A DNA stretch of 64,000 nt from Acidobacteria bacterium Mor1 (GTDB taxonomy: Bacteria; Acidobacteriota; Polarisedimenticolia; Polarisedimenticolales; Polarisedimenticolaceae): assembly GCA_001664505.1 (NCBI GenBank), contig CP011806.1, positions 2,296,487 to 2,360,486 on the forward strand. Direction: 5' to 3'. This document shows positions 36,528 through 44,512 of the stretch, piece after piece. The notes beneath the pieces were generated by a model. It made no database searches, was not told where the DNA came from, and saw only the letters and a list, made by a program, of their open reading frames with translations. Numbering within the stretch: the stretch's first letter is position 1; every line of letters begins with the position of its first letter. Position numbers and translations under genes: made by a program.

Positions 36528-36583
36528 CTAGATTTGGAGGCGAGTCCGCTGGCAAACCTGTTGAATTGGCGTAGGCTGTGGTC

Positions 36584-37075
36584 ATGAGATTCCCCCGCAT
36601 CCGGTTCTGTGTCGCCTCGATCCTGCTGGCCGTCGCCGCGACAGGAGCGGTGGCTCAGACCACCGGCGAGGAACTCGCCAACGAGGCCCGGGCCAACAAG
36701 CTCGAGGCCCGGATCATGGCTCCCTGCTGCAGCGCCAACCCGGTGGCCGACCACTACTCGCCGGCAGCCGACCAGGCCCGCCAGGACATCCGCACCATGA
36801 TCGCCGAGGGCCGCACCGACCAGGAGATCCTCGACTGGTTCGTCGAGCGCCACGGTCCGCTGATCCTCTCGATGCCGCCGGCCCAGGGCTTCAACCTGTT
36901 CGCCTACCTCGGCGGTTTCGTGCTGCTGTTCGGCGGCGGACTGTCGCTGTTCTTCCTGGTGCGCTGGCTGCGCACGCGAGCGCCTGCGGTAAGCGCGGCG
37001 GAAGCCGCTCCGGCCGTGGCGCTCAACCCGGAGGACGCGGCGCGGCTGGAAAAGGAACTGGCTCAGTTCGACTGA
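36584..37075 (+). CDS. ccmH: Cytochrome c biogenesis protein CcmH with adjacent-Cys motif
   Basis: A 163-residue CcmH/CycL-type protein that keeps apocytochrome cysteines reduced during haem attachment. Residues 1-25 are a signal anchor (ASILLAVAATGAVAQ). The thiol motif usually written LRCxxC is replaced by MAPCCSANP, with cysteines at 48 and 49. The helical part with DIRTMIAEGRTDQEILDWFVERHGP is typical of the family, and a transmembrane helix lies at 107-128. The short C terminus matches non-fused CcmH forms. ATG at 36584 (a GTG lies six bases upstream); its ribosome-binding site is weak (AGG at 36573-36575). Other c-type cytochrome genes are in the window but no other ccm gene. Confidence 0.85.
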   Translation: MRFPRIRFCVASILLAVAATGAVAQTTGEELANEARANKLEARIMAPCCSANPVADHYSPAADQARQDIRTMIAEGRTDQEILDWFVERHGPLILSMPPAQGFNLFAYLGGFVLLFGGGLSLFFLVRWLRTRAPAVSAAEAAPAVALNPEDAARLEKELAQFD

Positions 37076-37090
37076 GAGCCCGCTGGCGCA

Positions 37091-37381
37091 TCAGCGCTTG
37101 GCGGGATCTTGCCCTCCCCAACGTTCGATACGCTTCCGCTGCTCCTCGAGATCGACCGGTTTGTGCACCACGACGACACTCGCAGGATGCCGGGCAAGTG
37201 AGGCCGCGGGCCTTATCGGGCGCGGCGTGAATCCACCGCCGCAGTTGGGGCAGACGTTCTGCAGCAGGTCATCGACGCAGCTCGCGCAGAAGGTGCATTC
37301 GAAGGAGCAGATCCGCGCCTCGGTGGATGCCGGCGGCAGCGGCTTCTGGCAGTTCTCGCAGGACGGACGAAGTTCGAGCAT
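37091..37381 (-). CDS. DUF1272 zinc-ribbon protein
   Basis: A 96-residue small cytoplasmic protein with the DUF1272 pattern: CENCQKPLPP, ICSFECTFCASC and CPNCGGGF, eight cysteines in four pairs that would hold two zinc ions. A basic tail (KRIERWGGQ) follows. Function of the family is unknown. GAGGAGGG sits about four bases before the ATG, a strong ribosome-binding site. It converges on ccmH with a 15-base gap. Confidence 0.88.
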   Translation of the reverse strand: MLELRPSCENCQKPLPPASTEARICSFECTFCASCVDDLLQNVCPNCGGGFTPRPIRPAASLARHPASVVVVHKPVDLEEQRKRIERWGGQDPAKR

Positions 37382-37461
37382 GGTTCCCTCCTCGAGTGAG
37401 GTTAGCCGACACCCTGCTGCATGGCCGGGCAGATCCTGACGAACATCCCCCTGAAACAGCC

Positions 37462-37485
37462 GCGGCCGCCTCGAAAGGCGGCCGC
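37462..37485 (-). terminator. Hairpin terminator of the Asp-box protein gene
   Basis: GCGGCCGCCT (37462-37471) and AGGCGGCCGC (37476-37485) are exact reverse complements around a four-base loop, which reads TTCG on the minus strand. It lies 27 bases past the stop of the leftward Asp-box gene. The bases that follow on that strand (GGCTGTTTC) give only a short T run. Confidence 0.7.
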
Positions 37486-37512
37486 AGGTTTCGAATCACG
37501 CTAGAGCCTGGA

Positions 37513-40500
37513 CTAGGGGCAGACGCTATCCAGGGCGCTACGGCCGTCGCCGTAGGAGCCGACGCCGCAGGACGCGGTGGCCCGCAGCAGGTAGTAGAAG
37601 CCCTCACCCTGCAGCGGATCGCCCAGAGTGGTCTCGTCGAAGCTGGTGCCGGTCTCGCCGGTGAACAGGCAGCTCGCCGTCGAGAAGCCGCTGGGGATCA
37701 GGTCCTGGGTACCGCCGGTTACGGCATCGAATCCGGTCGCCGCAGCCTGGGAGTCCCAGCTGATCTCCACACCACCGGGGATCTTGGCCAGCATCACGCC
37801 GCTCACGTCGGCCGCGCCGTCGGTCACTCCCGGGTCGTTGTCGTCGCAATCGGTGCCCGCAGGAGAACCGTCGCGATCGAAGTCGCCGGTATCCCACGCG
37901 TTGAACACCACGTTCTCGGCGAAGGTCTCCCGCTCGGCGCCCCAGACGAAGTAAGCCTCGCCGGAGACGGCGACCGGGTCGCTGCCGAACACGAAATAGC
38001 TGTTGGCGAAGCCGCCCTGGGGCAGGGTCTGCTCCATGCGGGTCACCGGACCGTAGCTCGCGCCGCCGTCGTCGGAGTGACGGGCGACCACCGCCGGCAG
38101 GCCGGCGCTCTCGTCGAGCCAGGAGACCCAGACGTTGGACGCACCGTCGGAGGCCAAACGCGGAAGCGAGGAGAACGCTCCCGATTCCGGAGCCGCGGCG
38201 TCGAGCTGGGTCGGGTTGGTCGGGAAACTGGCGCCGCCGTCGGTGGAGCGGCTGGCGAAGATCTCGCCGCCGGCGAAGTCCTCGAAGGCGACGACGACGT
38301 TGCTGCCGCCGGCGAAGGTCACCAGGGGCAGCGCATGCTCGGCGCCACCGAGAGACCAGGTCAGCTGAACGTTGCCGGCCCAGCTGGTGCCGTTGAAGCG
38401 GTTGGACCACATCCGGGCCTGGGAACCGCGCAGGTCGGGCCAGACCACCACGGCGCTGTCGGTGCCGTCGCAGGCGATCGCCGTCGGATCGGAGCGGCCT
38501 GCGATGCCCTCGGGACGCAGCTGGGTGCGCGGCGCCCAGTTGGCGCCCTGGTCGGTGCTGACCATGCCCCAGGTGCTGGCCGCGGTCTGGGCCAGGTTGG
38601 TGCCCCACCAGGACATGATCACCTGGTTGCCGTTGGTGCAGAAGCGCGGGATGCGGTTGAAGCCGCTGGTGTTCTGGTCGATGTCGTCGATGTCGAAGTT
38701 GGCGCCGGCGTCGAAGGAGCGGGCGAACTGGACGTCGGTCTGGTTGGACCAGGCGACGTACACGGTGCCGCCGTTCTGGGCTTCCATATCCGGCGCAGGC
38801 CAGGAGAACTCGGTGAAGTAGGCCGGGATCTGGGCGATGTCGTCGTCGAGCAGGGTGTCGCTGGCGTTCCAGGTCGCGCCGAAGTCGGCGGAACGGTTGA
38901 AGCGCAGCTCGCGGCCGTTGCTCGGATGGTCGCTGGTGTAGACCACGTAGACGTTGCCGTCGGGGGTGGCCTCGATCAACGGCGTGGCCTCGATACGGGA
39001 ACCTGCGGCGGTGTCGCCGACCCGCACCGGAGTGCCGAAGGTGTAGCCGCCGTCGTCACTGCGGGAGACGTAGATGTCGCTCTCGGGGCCGGTGCCGAAG
39101 GCACTGAAGGCCACGTACACGTTCCCGGCGCCGTCGGTCGCCACGGCGGGCTCGACCAGGGCGCGGGGGGTGGCGGTACCGGCGTCGCTGTCGATGCGGT
39201 AGTCGGTGCCGAAGCTGAGGCTCGCGGCGGTTCCGGCGTTGCCGAACCAGTTGACGCTGCGGCCGCTGCTGTCCCGGGATTCTTCCCACAGCACGAACAC
39301 GTCGTCGCTGCCGCTGGCGGCGATTGCCGAGATCCAGCTCGTCTGGGAACCGGCCACGTCGGTGTCGGCCCGGTCCTCGGCGGCCCAGCTGGCGCCGTCG
39401 TTGGTCGAGACCCGGACGTAGACATCGGTATAGAAGTCGGCATAGCCGTCGTCGCGGGTGTCGGACCAGCCGACGACCCAGTTGCCCGAAGCGGTGCGGG
39501 CGTAGGCGATGTTGCTGTAGGGGCGGCGGCCGTTGGCCTCACCGGCCACGTTGCTGCCCAGGGTCTGTCCCGCATCCCAGGTCGACCCGTTGTTGGTCGA
39601 GCGGATCGAGCGGAACTCCCCGAGCTCGCTGACGTAGATCGCCAGCACCGTCGACGTCGCCGAATGGGTCGCGACCAGGATCGGCACCTCGACGGTGGCG
39701 TTCAGCAGCGTGCGCTGCAGGGTCACCGGATAGGTCTGCCCCGCGTCGGTGGAACGGCCCACGTTGATGCTGTTGTTGCCGAAGCTGTCCCAGAAGCCGA
39801 GCAGCACGCTGCCGTCCGAGGCCATCGAGAGGGTCGGGTTGGCCGAGACGGCGTGGCCGCCGGGGACGGTGACCTGCACCTCGGAACTGAAGCTCGTGCC
39901 CAGGTTGGTCGAGCGAGTGGTGAAGACCGAGGCGCCGGCGCCGCGGTCCTGCAGGTAGGTCACGTAGATGTTGTCGTTGCTCGGGTCGATGGCGATGTCT
40001 TCGTCGAGAGACATGAAGGCGCCCTGGGCGGTGCCGGTGTCGAGCCGAACCGGGGTACTCCAGGTCAGGCCGCCGTCGTCGGTGACGGTGGCGTAGGGAT
40101 CGCCACCCTCGGCGCCGGCGTAGACCACCGCGGAGACCAGGGCGGAACCGGCGGCGAGCTCGAGACCCCGCAGCCCATGACTGGCGTCGGCGGTATCGAT
40201 CACGTTGACCGGAGCGGACCAGGTCTGGCACATGTCGGTGGAGCGGGCGACCGAGAGGCCGATGTCGCCACCGGAACGCACCACGGCCATCGCCACGTAG
40301 ATGCTCTCGTCGGAAGCCTGGGCGGCGCTGTAATCCTTGACCGCGCCGGCACCCTGACCGCCCGCCACATCCACTTCGGGGGAGAAGGTCAGTCCACCGT
40401 TGGACGAGCGCTGGGAGCGCAGGGTGAAGTCTTCCAGGCCCAGGGTGCAGACCGCGCCGGAGGACGAACCGAAAGCGGTACCCTGAGTGTCGAACGAAGA

Positions 40501-40659
40501 CACGGACGGCAACAGGCCGTCGACGTCGATCTCGTTCGCGGGAATCGTGTCGGAGAAATTGGTGCCCTCGGTCTGGGCGAATGCCAGACCGGGCAGCGCT
40601 ACCGTCAGGATCAAAACCGCCAGAGCCCTACGGGCCCAGGGGCCTCGAATCGTGGCCAT
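37513..40659 (-). CDS. Secreted Asp-box (BNR/sialidase-like propeller) protein
   Basis: A 1048-residue exported protein. Residues 1-31 are a signal peptide (AVLILTVALPGLAFAQ). About a dozen Asp-box motifs of the form S-x-D-x-G-x-[TS]-[WFY] are spread through residues 80-900 (for example STDMCQTW, TDDGGLTW, STNNGSTW, STNDGASW, SDDGGYTF, STDQGANW, STDGGASF), the mark of sialidase/VPS10-type propeller blades. None of the sialidase catalytic Arg triad can be confirmed, so glycosidase activity is not claimed. A MopE-like metal site (GTDCDDNDPGV) follows, then a final module ending GSYG...VCP shared with the FG-GAP protein. The ATG at 40659 has GGAGG six bases upstream. Confidence 0.88.
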   Translation of the reverse strand: MATIRGPWARRALAVLILTVALPGLAFAQTEGTNFSDTIPANEIDVDGLLPSVSSFDTQGTAFGSSSGAVCTLGLEDFTLRSQRSSNGGLTFSPEVDVAGGQGAGAVKDYSAAQASDESIYVAMAVVRSGGDIGLSVARSTDMCQTWSAPVNVIDTADASHGLRGLELAAGSALVSAVVYAGAEGGDPYATVTDDGGLTWSTPVRLDTGTAQGAFMSLDEDIAIDPSNDNIYVTYLQDRGAGASVFTTRSTNLGTSFSSEVQVTVPGGHAVSANPTLSMASDGSVLLGFWDSFGNNSINVGRSTDAGQTYPVTLQRTLLNATVEVPILVATHSATSTVLAIYVSELGEFRSIRSTNNGSTWDAGQTLGSNVAGEANGRRPYSNIAYARTASGNWVVGWSDTRDDGYADFYTDVYVRVSTNDGASWAAEDRADTDVAGSQTSWISAIAASGSDDVFVLWEESRDSSGRSVNWFGNAGTAASLSFGTDYRIDSDAGTATPRALVEPAVATDGAGNVYVAFSAFGTGPESDIYVSRSDDGGYTFGTPVRVGDTAAGSRIEATPLIEATPDGNVYVVYTSDHPSNGRELRFNRSADFGATWNASDTLLDDDIAQIPAYFTEFSWPAPDMEAQNGGTVYVAWSNQTDVQFARSFDAGANFDIDDIDQNTSGFNRIPRFCTNGNQVIMSWWGTNLAQTAASTWGMVSTDQGANWAPRTQLRPEGIAGRSDPTAIACDGTDSAVVVWPDLRGSQARMWSNRFNGTSWAGNVQLTWSLGGAEHALPLVTFAGGSNVVVAFEDFAGGEIFASRSTDGGASFPTNPTQLDAAAPESGAFSSLPRLASDGASNVWVSWLDESAGLPAVVARHSDDGGASYGPVTRMEQTLPQGGFANSYFVFGSDPVAVSGEAYFVWGAERETFAENVVFNAWDTGDFDRDGSPAGTDCDDNDPGVTDGAADVSGVMLAKIPGGVEISWDSQAAATGFDAVTGGTQDLIPSGFSTASCLFTGETGTSFDETTLGDPLQGEGFYYLLRATASCGVGSYGDGRSALDSVCP

Positions 40660-40706
40660 CTGCCACCTCCGCAAAATAAGAACAGAGACCCCCCAGCCTC
40701 GAAATT

Positions 40707-40735
40707 GATGTACGGGGGACGGGGAACCGTGTCAA
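40707..40735 (-). promoter_or_regulatory. Candidate promoter of the Asp-box protein gene
   Basis: On the minus strand TTGACA (40735-40730), a 17-base spacer and TACATC (40712-40707) form a sigma-70-like promoter 47 bases before the ATG. The ten bases TTGACACGGT match those before the RHS gene. A perfect palindrome lies 12 bases upstream of the -35 box. Confidence 0.5.
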
Positions 40736-40747
40736 CGAAATCTCTGA

Positions 40748-40763
40748 AGACGCATATGCGTCT
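40748..40763. promoter_or_regulatory. Perfect 16-bp palindrome, candidate operator
   Basis: AGACGCATATGCGTCT at 40748-40763 is an exact inverted repeat. It lies just upstream of the -35 box of the Asp-box protein gene, the place where activators commonly bind. I found no second copy in the window. No regulator gene is adjacent. Confidence 0.5.
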
Positions 40764-40853
40764 GCGCGCCTCACACACAGGCAGACAGCCTGGCGGGCGA
40801 AAAGTCACATATCGAAGTCGTCAGGTACGTGCCGAGGCGGCCGGGTTTTCCGG

Positions 40854-42296
40854 TTATCCGAAGGCCCTTTCGAGGGTTTCCGGTTCAGTGGGCCGCGTTG
40901 CCAGCGAAACCACCAACGCTGCCGCTACACCGGCGATCAGCGCCCAGAAGACCGGCAAGAAGCCGCCGAGAGGAATGGTACCGGCGAAGCCGAGAAAAAG
41001 CACACCGTTGCCCACCAGGAGCGAGGCGATCGCTCCGGCGGCGGTGAAGCGTTTCCACAGGACCCCGAGGAACAGGGTCGGCGTCAGGGCGACGAAGCCG
41101 GAGAAGGCCTTGCGGCCGATATCGAAGACCGAGCTGTCCCAGGTGAGCGAGAGCACGAAGACCCCGGCACCGATGGCCAGACCGAACAGCCGCCCGGCCA
41201 TGACCCCGGCGCTCTCGCTGCGTGCACCGAAGACCGGCCGCAGGGCGTCCCGCAGCAGCATCGAACTCAGGGTCAGGATCATGGCGTCGAGGCTGGACAT
41301 CACCACCGCCAGCACCGCCACCAGACCAAGGCCGCCCAGGGCCGCAGGCATGTGCTTGTCGACCATCAGCTGCAGGATGCGGTCGGAGTCGTGGCTCGCC
41401 ACGGTGAAGCCGGGGAACTCGACGGCACCCCAGATGCCGATCAGCACCGGCGGAAGCCACAGCGCCAGCAGCGCGATCGGGTACAGCCGGCAAACCCCCT
41501 TGATCGCCTGTTCGCTGCCGGCTGCCATCAGCCGCACGAACATGTGGGGGAACGCGATCACCGCCAGGGAGATCACCAGCGACCAGGAGATCCACTTGCG
41601 CGGTTCGTAAAGCCCCTGCCGGGTGATCTCCAGCAGGCTCTCGTCGTGGGCCCGCACCGATTCCATCGCCGCCTTCAGTCCCCCCATGTCGTTGGAGATG
41701 AAGAAGAAGGCCATGATGAGAAAGCCGAGGAAGATCACCCCCTGGAGCACGTTGGTCCAGGCGGTGGCCTGCATGCCGCCGAGGGTCACGTAGATAAGCG
41801 CCACGCCGACGATGGCCAACGCCGCCATCCAGACGGTGACCGCGCCGCCGGTCATCCCCTCGAGGGTGATCGCGGCTCCCTTCACCGCCAGCACCATGTA
41901 GGGAATCGTGTAGGCGGTGTAGAACAGGAACAGCAGGATACCCACGGCGTGAGAGCCGAAGCGGCGGCTGTAGAGTTCCGCCGGGGTCAGCGCCTTGAGC
42001 CGGCCGGCCATGCGCCGGGCCGGTATCCCCACGAGGAGAAACGTCAGCGGCGTGCAGAGCGCGACGATAGGCGCGTTGATGCTGAACATCCCGACGCCTT
42101 CGTGGTACGCCTTGCCCGGCGCCCCGATGAAGACGAAGGCGGTGGAGTTGGTGCCGAAGAGCGCCATGAACAGCACCACCAGCCCCAGGCGCCGCCCGGC
42201 CAGGAAGTACTCCTCGGGAGATTTGCCGGCGGTGCGGGTGGCCCAGGCGCCGACGACCACCACCATCAGGATGTAGAAGACCACCGCGGCGATCAC
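40854..42296 (-). CDS. Sodium:solute symporter (SSS family)
   Basis: A 480-residue inner-membrane symporter with about 13 hydrophobic segments. SSS signatures are visible: EYFLAGRRLGLVVLFMALFGTN near the N terminus, ALTPAELYSRRFG, and GGMQATAWTNVLQGVIFLG in the middle. The family imports organic acids, amino acids, sugars or vitamins with Na+; the substrate here is unknown. The start is GTG at 42296 and overlaps the stop of the preceding small protein gene (GTGA), so the two are translationally coupled, as is common for SSS transporters with a DUF3311-type partner. It is the last gene of a four-gene overlapping operon that also contains a di-haem peroxidase. Confidence 0.88.
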   Translation of the reverse strand: MIAAVVFYILMVVVVGAWATRTAGKSPEEYFLAGRRLGLVVLFMALFGTNSTAFVFIGAPGKAYHEGVGMFSINAPIVALCTPLTFLLVGIPARRMAGRLKALTPAELYSRRFGSHAVGILLFLFYTAYTIPYMVLAVKGAAITLEGMTGGAVTVWMAALAIVGVALIYVTLGGMQATAWTNVLQGVIFLGFLIMAFFFISNDMGGLKAAMESVRAHDESLLEITRQGLYEPRKWISWSLVISLAVIAFPHMFVRLMAAGSEQAIKGVCRLYPIALLALWLPPVLIGIWGAVEFPGFTVASHDSDRILQLMVDKHMPAALGGLGLVAVLAVVMSSLDAMILTLSSMLLRDALRPVFGARSESAGVMAGRLFGLAIGAGVFVLSLTWDSSVFDIGRKAFSGFVALTPTLFLGVLWKRFTAAGAIASLLVGNGVLFLGFAGTIPLGGFLPVFWALIAGVAAALVVSLATRPTEPETLERAFG

Positions 42297-42499
42297 GGGC
42301 GCTCCTCGTTCCAGAACATCCGGCAGAGCACCATCAGGTAGATCCAGGCGAAGCCCATCCAGACGATGCGGTAGCCCATCTCATGGGGCAGCCAGCCGAA
42401 CCAGAGGTCGGTGCGCTGGGTGCGCCAGAAATCCATGTGGAAGAAGATCAGGACCACGAAGGCCAGGCCCGCGATCCACGCCATGGTCTTGCGATTCAT
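42293..42499 (-). CDS. Small two-helix membrane protein, symporter partner (DUF3311-like)
   Basis: A 68-residue protein with two predicted transmembrane helices (MAWIAGLAFVVLIFFHM and IVWMGFAWIYLMVLCRMFW) separated by a short polar loop with FGWLPHEMGYR. The size, the helix pair and the position directly before an SSS symporter match the DUF3311-type partner subunits. Its ATG at 42499 overlaps the stop of the peroxidase gene (ATGA) and its own stop overlaps the GTG of the symporter. Coupled translation from both sides argues for a working unit. Assignment to DUF3311 is by context and layout, not by a firm motif. Confidence 0.75.
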   Translation of the reverse strand: MNRKTMAWIAGLAFVVLIFFHMDFWRTQRTDLWFGWLPHEMGYRIVWMGFAWIYLMVLCRMFWNEERP

Positions 42500-43650
42500 C
42501 CGCCGATCATCCCATCGGCGAAGGGATTTGCAAAGCGCGGATCGGTGGCGAGGTTGTCATCGGTCAGGCTCTCGAGGAAGGCCAGCAGGTCACGGCGCTG
42601 CCCCTCATCCAGCGAGAACCCCCGGATCTGCTCGCTGCGCCCCTCGCCCGGCACCCCGCCCGAGGCGTAGTGATCCAGCACATCGTCCAGGGTCGCCAAC
42701 CGCCCGTCGTGCATGTAGGGCCCGGTCAGGGCGATGTTGCGCAGAGTCGGCACCTTGAACCGGGCGGCCGCATCGGCCAACAGGCCGTTGTGCTCCAGTT
42801 GGGGCTCGGTGTCCGGCGACCGGGTGGAGCGCAGCGGACCGGCGAAGGCGATCCCGCCGTGACAGGTGCCGCAGGCCAACTCCACCGAGAAGAAGAGCTC
42901 CATTCCCCGCTCGGCCGCCGGCGACAGCGCCCCGGCCTCATCGGCGAACACACGGCGATCGTAGGGGCTCTCCGCCGAGATCAGGCTGCGTACGTAGGCA
43001 GCCAGGGCATCGATCACCTCGTCGACATCCGGCTCTGCCGCCCGGGCGCCCCGTTCGGCGAAGGCTGCGCGGAACAGCGGCGGATAGCGGGGATCCGCTT
43101 TCAGCCGGTCGAGCATCTCCCGCTCGCGACCGGCCAGCCCCATCTCGATCGGATCCTCGTTGAACAGCGGAATCCGGATCTGGTCCTCGAGCTGCAGCAG
43201 CTCGTCGCCGACCCAGGTGTAGCTGGGGCTGTAGGCCACGTTGATCAGCGCCATCGAACTGCGGGGATGTTGCTGGCCGGTCGCCCCGACCGCCTGGGCA
43301 TGGCCGTCGGTGAACGCCCGCTCGGGACGGTGGCAACCGGCACAGGAGAGGCTTCCGTCTCCGGAAACGGCTGGATCGAAGAAGAGCCGACGGCCGAGTT
43401 CGACCTTGGCTTCGGACATCGGGTTGTGCCGGGGAACCAGCGGAGGGGCGAACCCCGGCGGCAGGTTCCAGGCGTAGCCGCCGTCGACCCGCGGCGTCAG
43501 GTCCGGCGCAGGGATCCGGTGGGCTTCGCTTGTGGGAGGCGGATCGCCGGCGGACGGGACCGTCTCCGGCGGAACATGCCCGCATGCGGACGACAGCGCG
43601 ATCAGCGCCGCCGCCGCAAGGGACAAGATCGTGTTCGTTCTAGCGGTCAC
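42496..43650 (-). CDS. Di-haem cytochrome c peroxidase (MauG/CcpA family)
   Basis: A 384-residue exported di-haem protein. Two haem-c motifs are visible: CAGCH at 103-107 and CGTCH at 260-264. The KVELGRRLFFDPAVSGDGSLSC approach and ALINVAYSPSYTWVGD are typical of the MauG/CcpA/MbnH superfamily; TLRNIALTGPYMHDGR with the conserved His and Met, and the GGVPGEG loop, are C-terminal signatures. An N-terminal hydrophobic segment (LSLAAAALIALSSACG) exports it and its Cys could be a weak lipobox. Roles in the family are peroxide reduction and oxidative protein modification. The start is GTG at 43650, overlapping the end of the TPR gene by 11 bases; the family needs Ccm-type maturation. Confidence 0.9.
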   Translation of the reverse strand: MTARTNTILSLAAAALIALSSACGHVPPETVPSAGDPPPTSEAHRIPAPDLTPRVDGGYAWNLPPGFAPPLVPRHNPMSEAKVELGRRLFFDPAVSGDGSLSCAGCHRPERAFTDGHAQAVGATGQQHPRSSMALINVAYSPSYTWVGDELLQLEDQIRIPLFNEDPIEMGLAGREREMLDRLKADPRYPPLFRAAFAERGARAAEPDVDEVIDALAAYVRSLISAESPYDRRVFADEAGALSPAAERGMELFFSVELACGTCHGGIAFAGPLRSTRSPDTEPQLEHNGLLADAAARFKVPTLRNIALTGPYMHDGRLATLDDVLDHYASGGVPGEGRSEQIRGFSLDEGQRRDLLAFLESLTDDNLATDPRFANPFADGMIGG

Positions 43651-44380
43651 CGCTGCCGGCTGCGTCACCGGCCAGACCGTTGCCTTCTGTGTGGCCTTCC
43701 AGGCCGTTACCGACTTCGTGGCCCTTGCTCGCCCAGCCGTTGCCACCGTCGTGGCCGCGGCCGGTCATGCCGGCGATCTTCGCCCGGTCGGCGATCCAAC
43801 CCTCGACCTCCTTGACCTTGTCGGCCGGCACGTCGGGGCCGCTCTGCACCCAGGCGCGGAACGCGTCGAGCAACATCCCCGCCTTCTCGGCGTCGTTGCC
43901 GTAGAGCGCCATGTAGGCCTTCTTGGCCTCGTCGATCCGGTTGAGGCCCAGGTAGGCCTGGCCGCGGTACTCGATGGCCTCGGGGTAGTCGGGCTCCAGC
44001 GCCAGAGCCGTGTCGTAGGCCTTGAGCGCGGCGGTGTAGTCACCGAGCTTGCGGTAGGCGTACCCCAGGCTGCTGTAGGCCTCGTGGAACCGGCGGTTGA
44101 GCTTGGTCGCGCTCAGCTGTTCCTCGACGGCCCGTTCGTAGAAGCCGCGGATCTTCTTCTCGAGCTTCTCGATCTTCTTCGGGTCGCTCTCGGCGGCGAG
44201 CTTCTCTTCGGCCTTCCAGGCCGCGTCCCGCAGCTGGATGCCCTGGTTGAAGTGTCGGGTCGCCTCCTGCTCGGGGGACGCCTCGACATCGGTGATCTTC
44301 TTGGAGTTGCCGGCGGCGAAGGCGCCGGCGGCGGCCAGCAGTCCGACCGCGATGGCGGTGGCACGCATGATCTGGCGCAT
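43640..44380 (-). CDS. Secreted TPR protein with Gly/Asn/His-rich tail
   Basis: A 246-residue exported protein. Residues 1-22 are a signal peptide (IAVGLLAAAGAFAAG). A charged helical part with KKIEKLEKKIRGFYERAVEEQL leads into three TPR-like units (about 90-195; FHEAYSSLGYAYRKLGDYTAALKAYDTALAL and EAIEYRGQAYLGLNRIDEAKKAYMALY). The last 45 residues are low complexity, with GHDGGNG, GHEVGNG, GHTEGNG steps, a possible metal-binding or linker tail. ATG at 44380, with GAGGAG seven bases upstream. It is first in the peroxidase/symporter operon and its stop overlaps the peroxidase start. The partner could be the peroxidase, but this is inferred from gene order. Confidence 0.82.
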   Translation of the reverse strand: MRQIMRATAIAVGLLAAAGAFAAGNSKKITDVEASPEQEATRHFNQGIQLRDAAWKAEEKLAAESDPKKIEKLEKKIRGFYERAVEEQLSATKLNRRFHEAYSSLGYAYRKLGDYTAALKAYDTALALEPDYPEAIEYRGQAYLGLNRIDEAKKAYMALYGNDAEKAGMLLDAFRAWVQSGPDVPADKVKEVEGWIADRAKIAGMTGRGHDGGNGWASKGHEVGNGLEGHTEGNGLAGDAAGSGDR

Positions 44381-44512
44381 GGGTTCGCTCCTCTTCGAAA
44401 CGGGCCTGATTGCCTCCATGACTCTACCAGCCGCCGCCGCCCCGGGCACATTGGCCCGGATTGGTATGATTCCCCTGCCGTTTTCCCCCGCCGCCAATCT
44501 CAGGGAGCGCCC

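Noticed and set aside
37513-40659. Asp-box protein as an active sialidase
   Set aside because: Asp-boxes are structural; the catalytic Arg triad and Tyr/Glu pair could not be identified.
37327-41610. Plus-strand open frame of 1427 codons over the Asp-box and symporter genes
   Set aside because: It crosses two real minus-strand genes, their promoter and a terminator, and lacks any domain.
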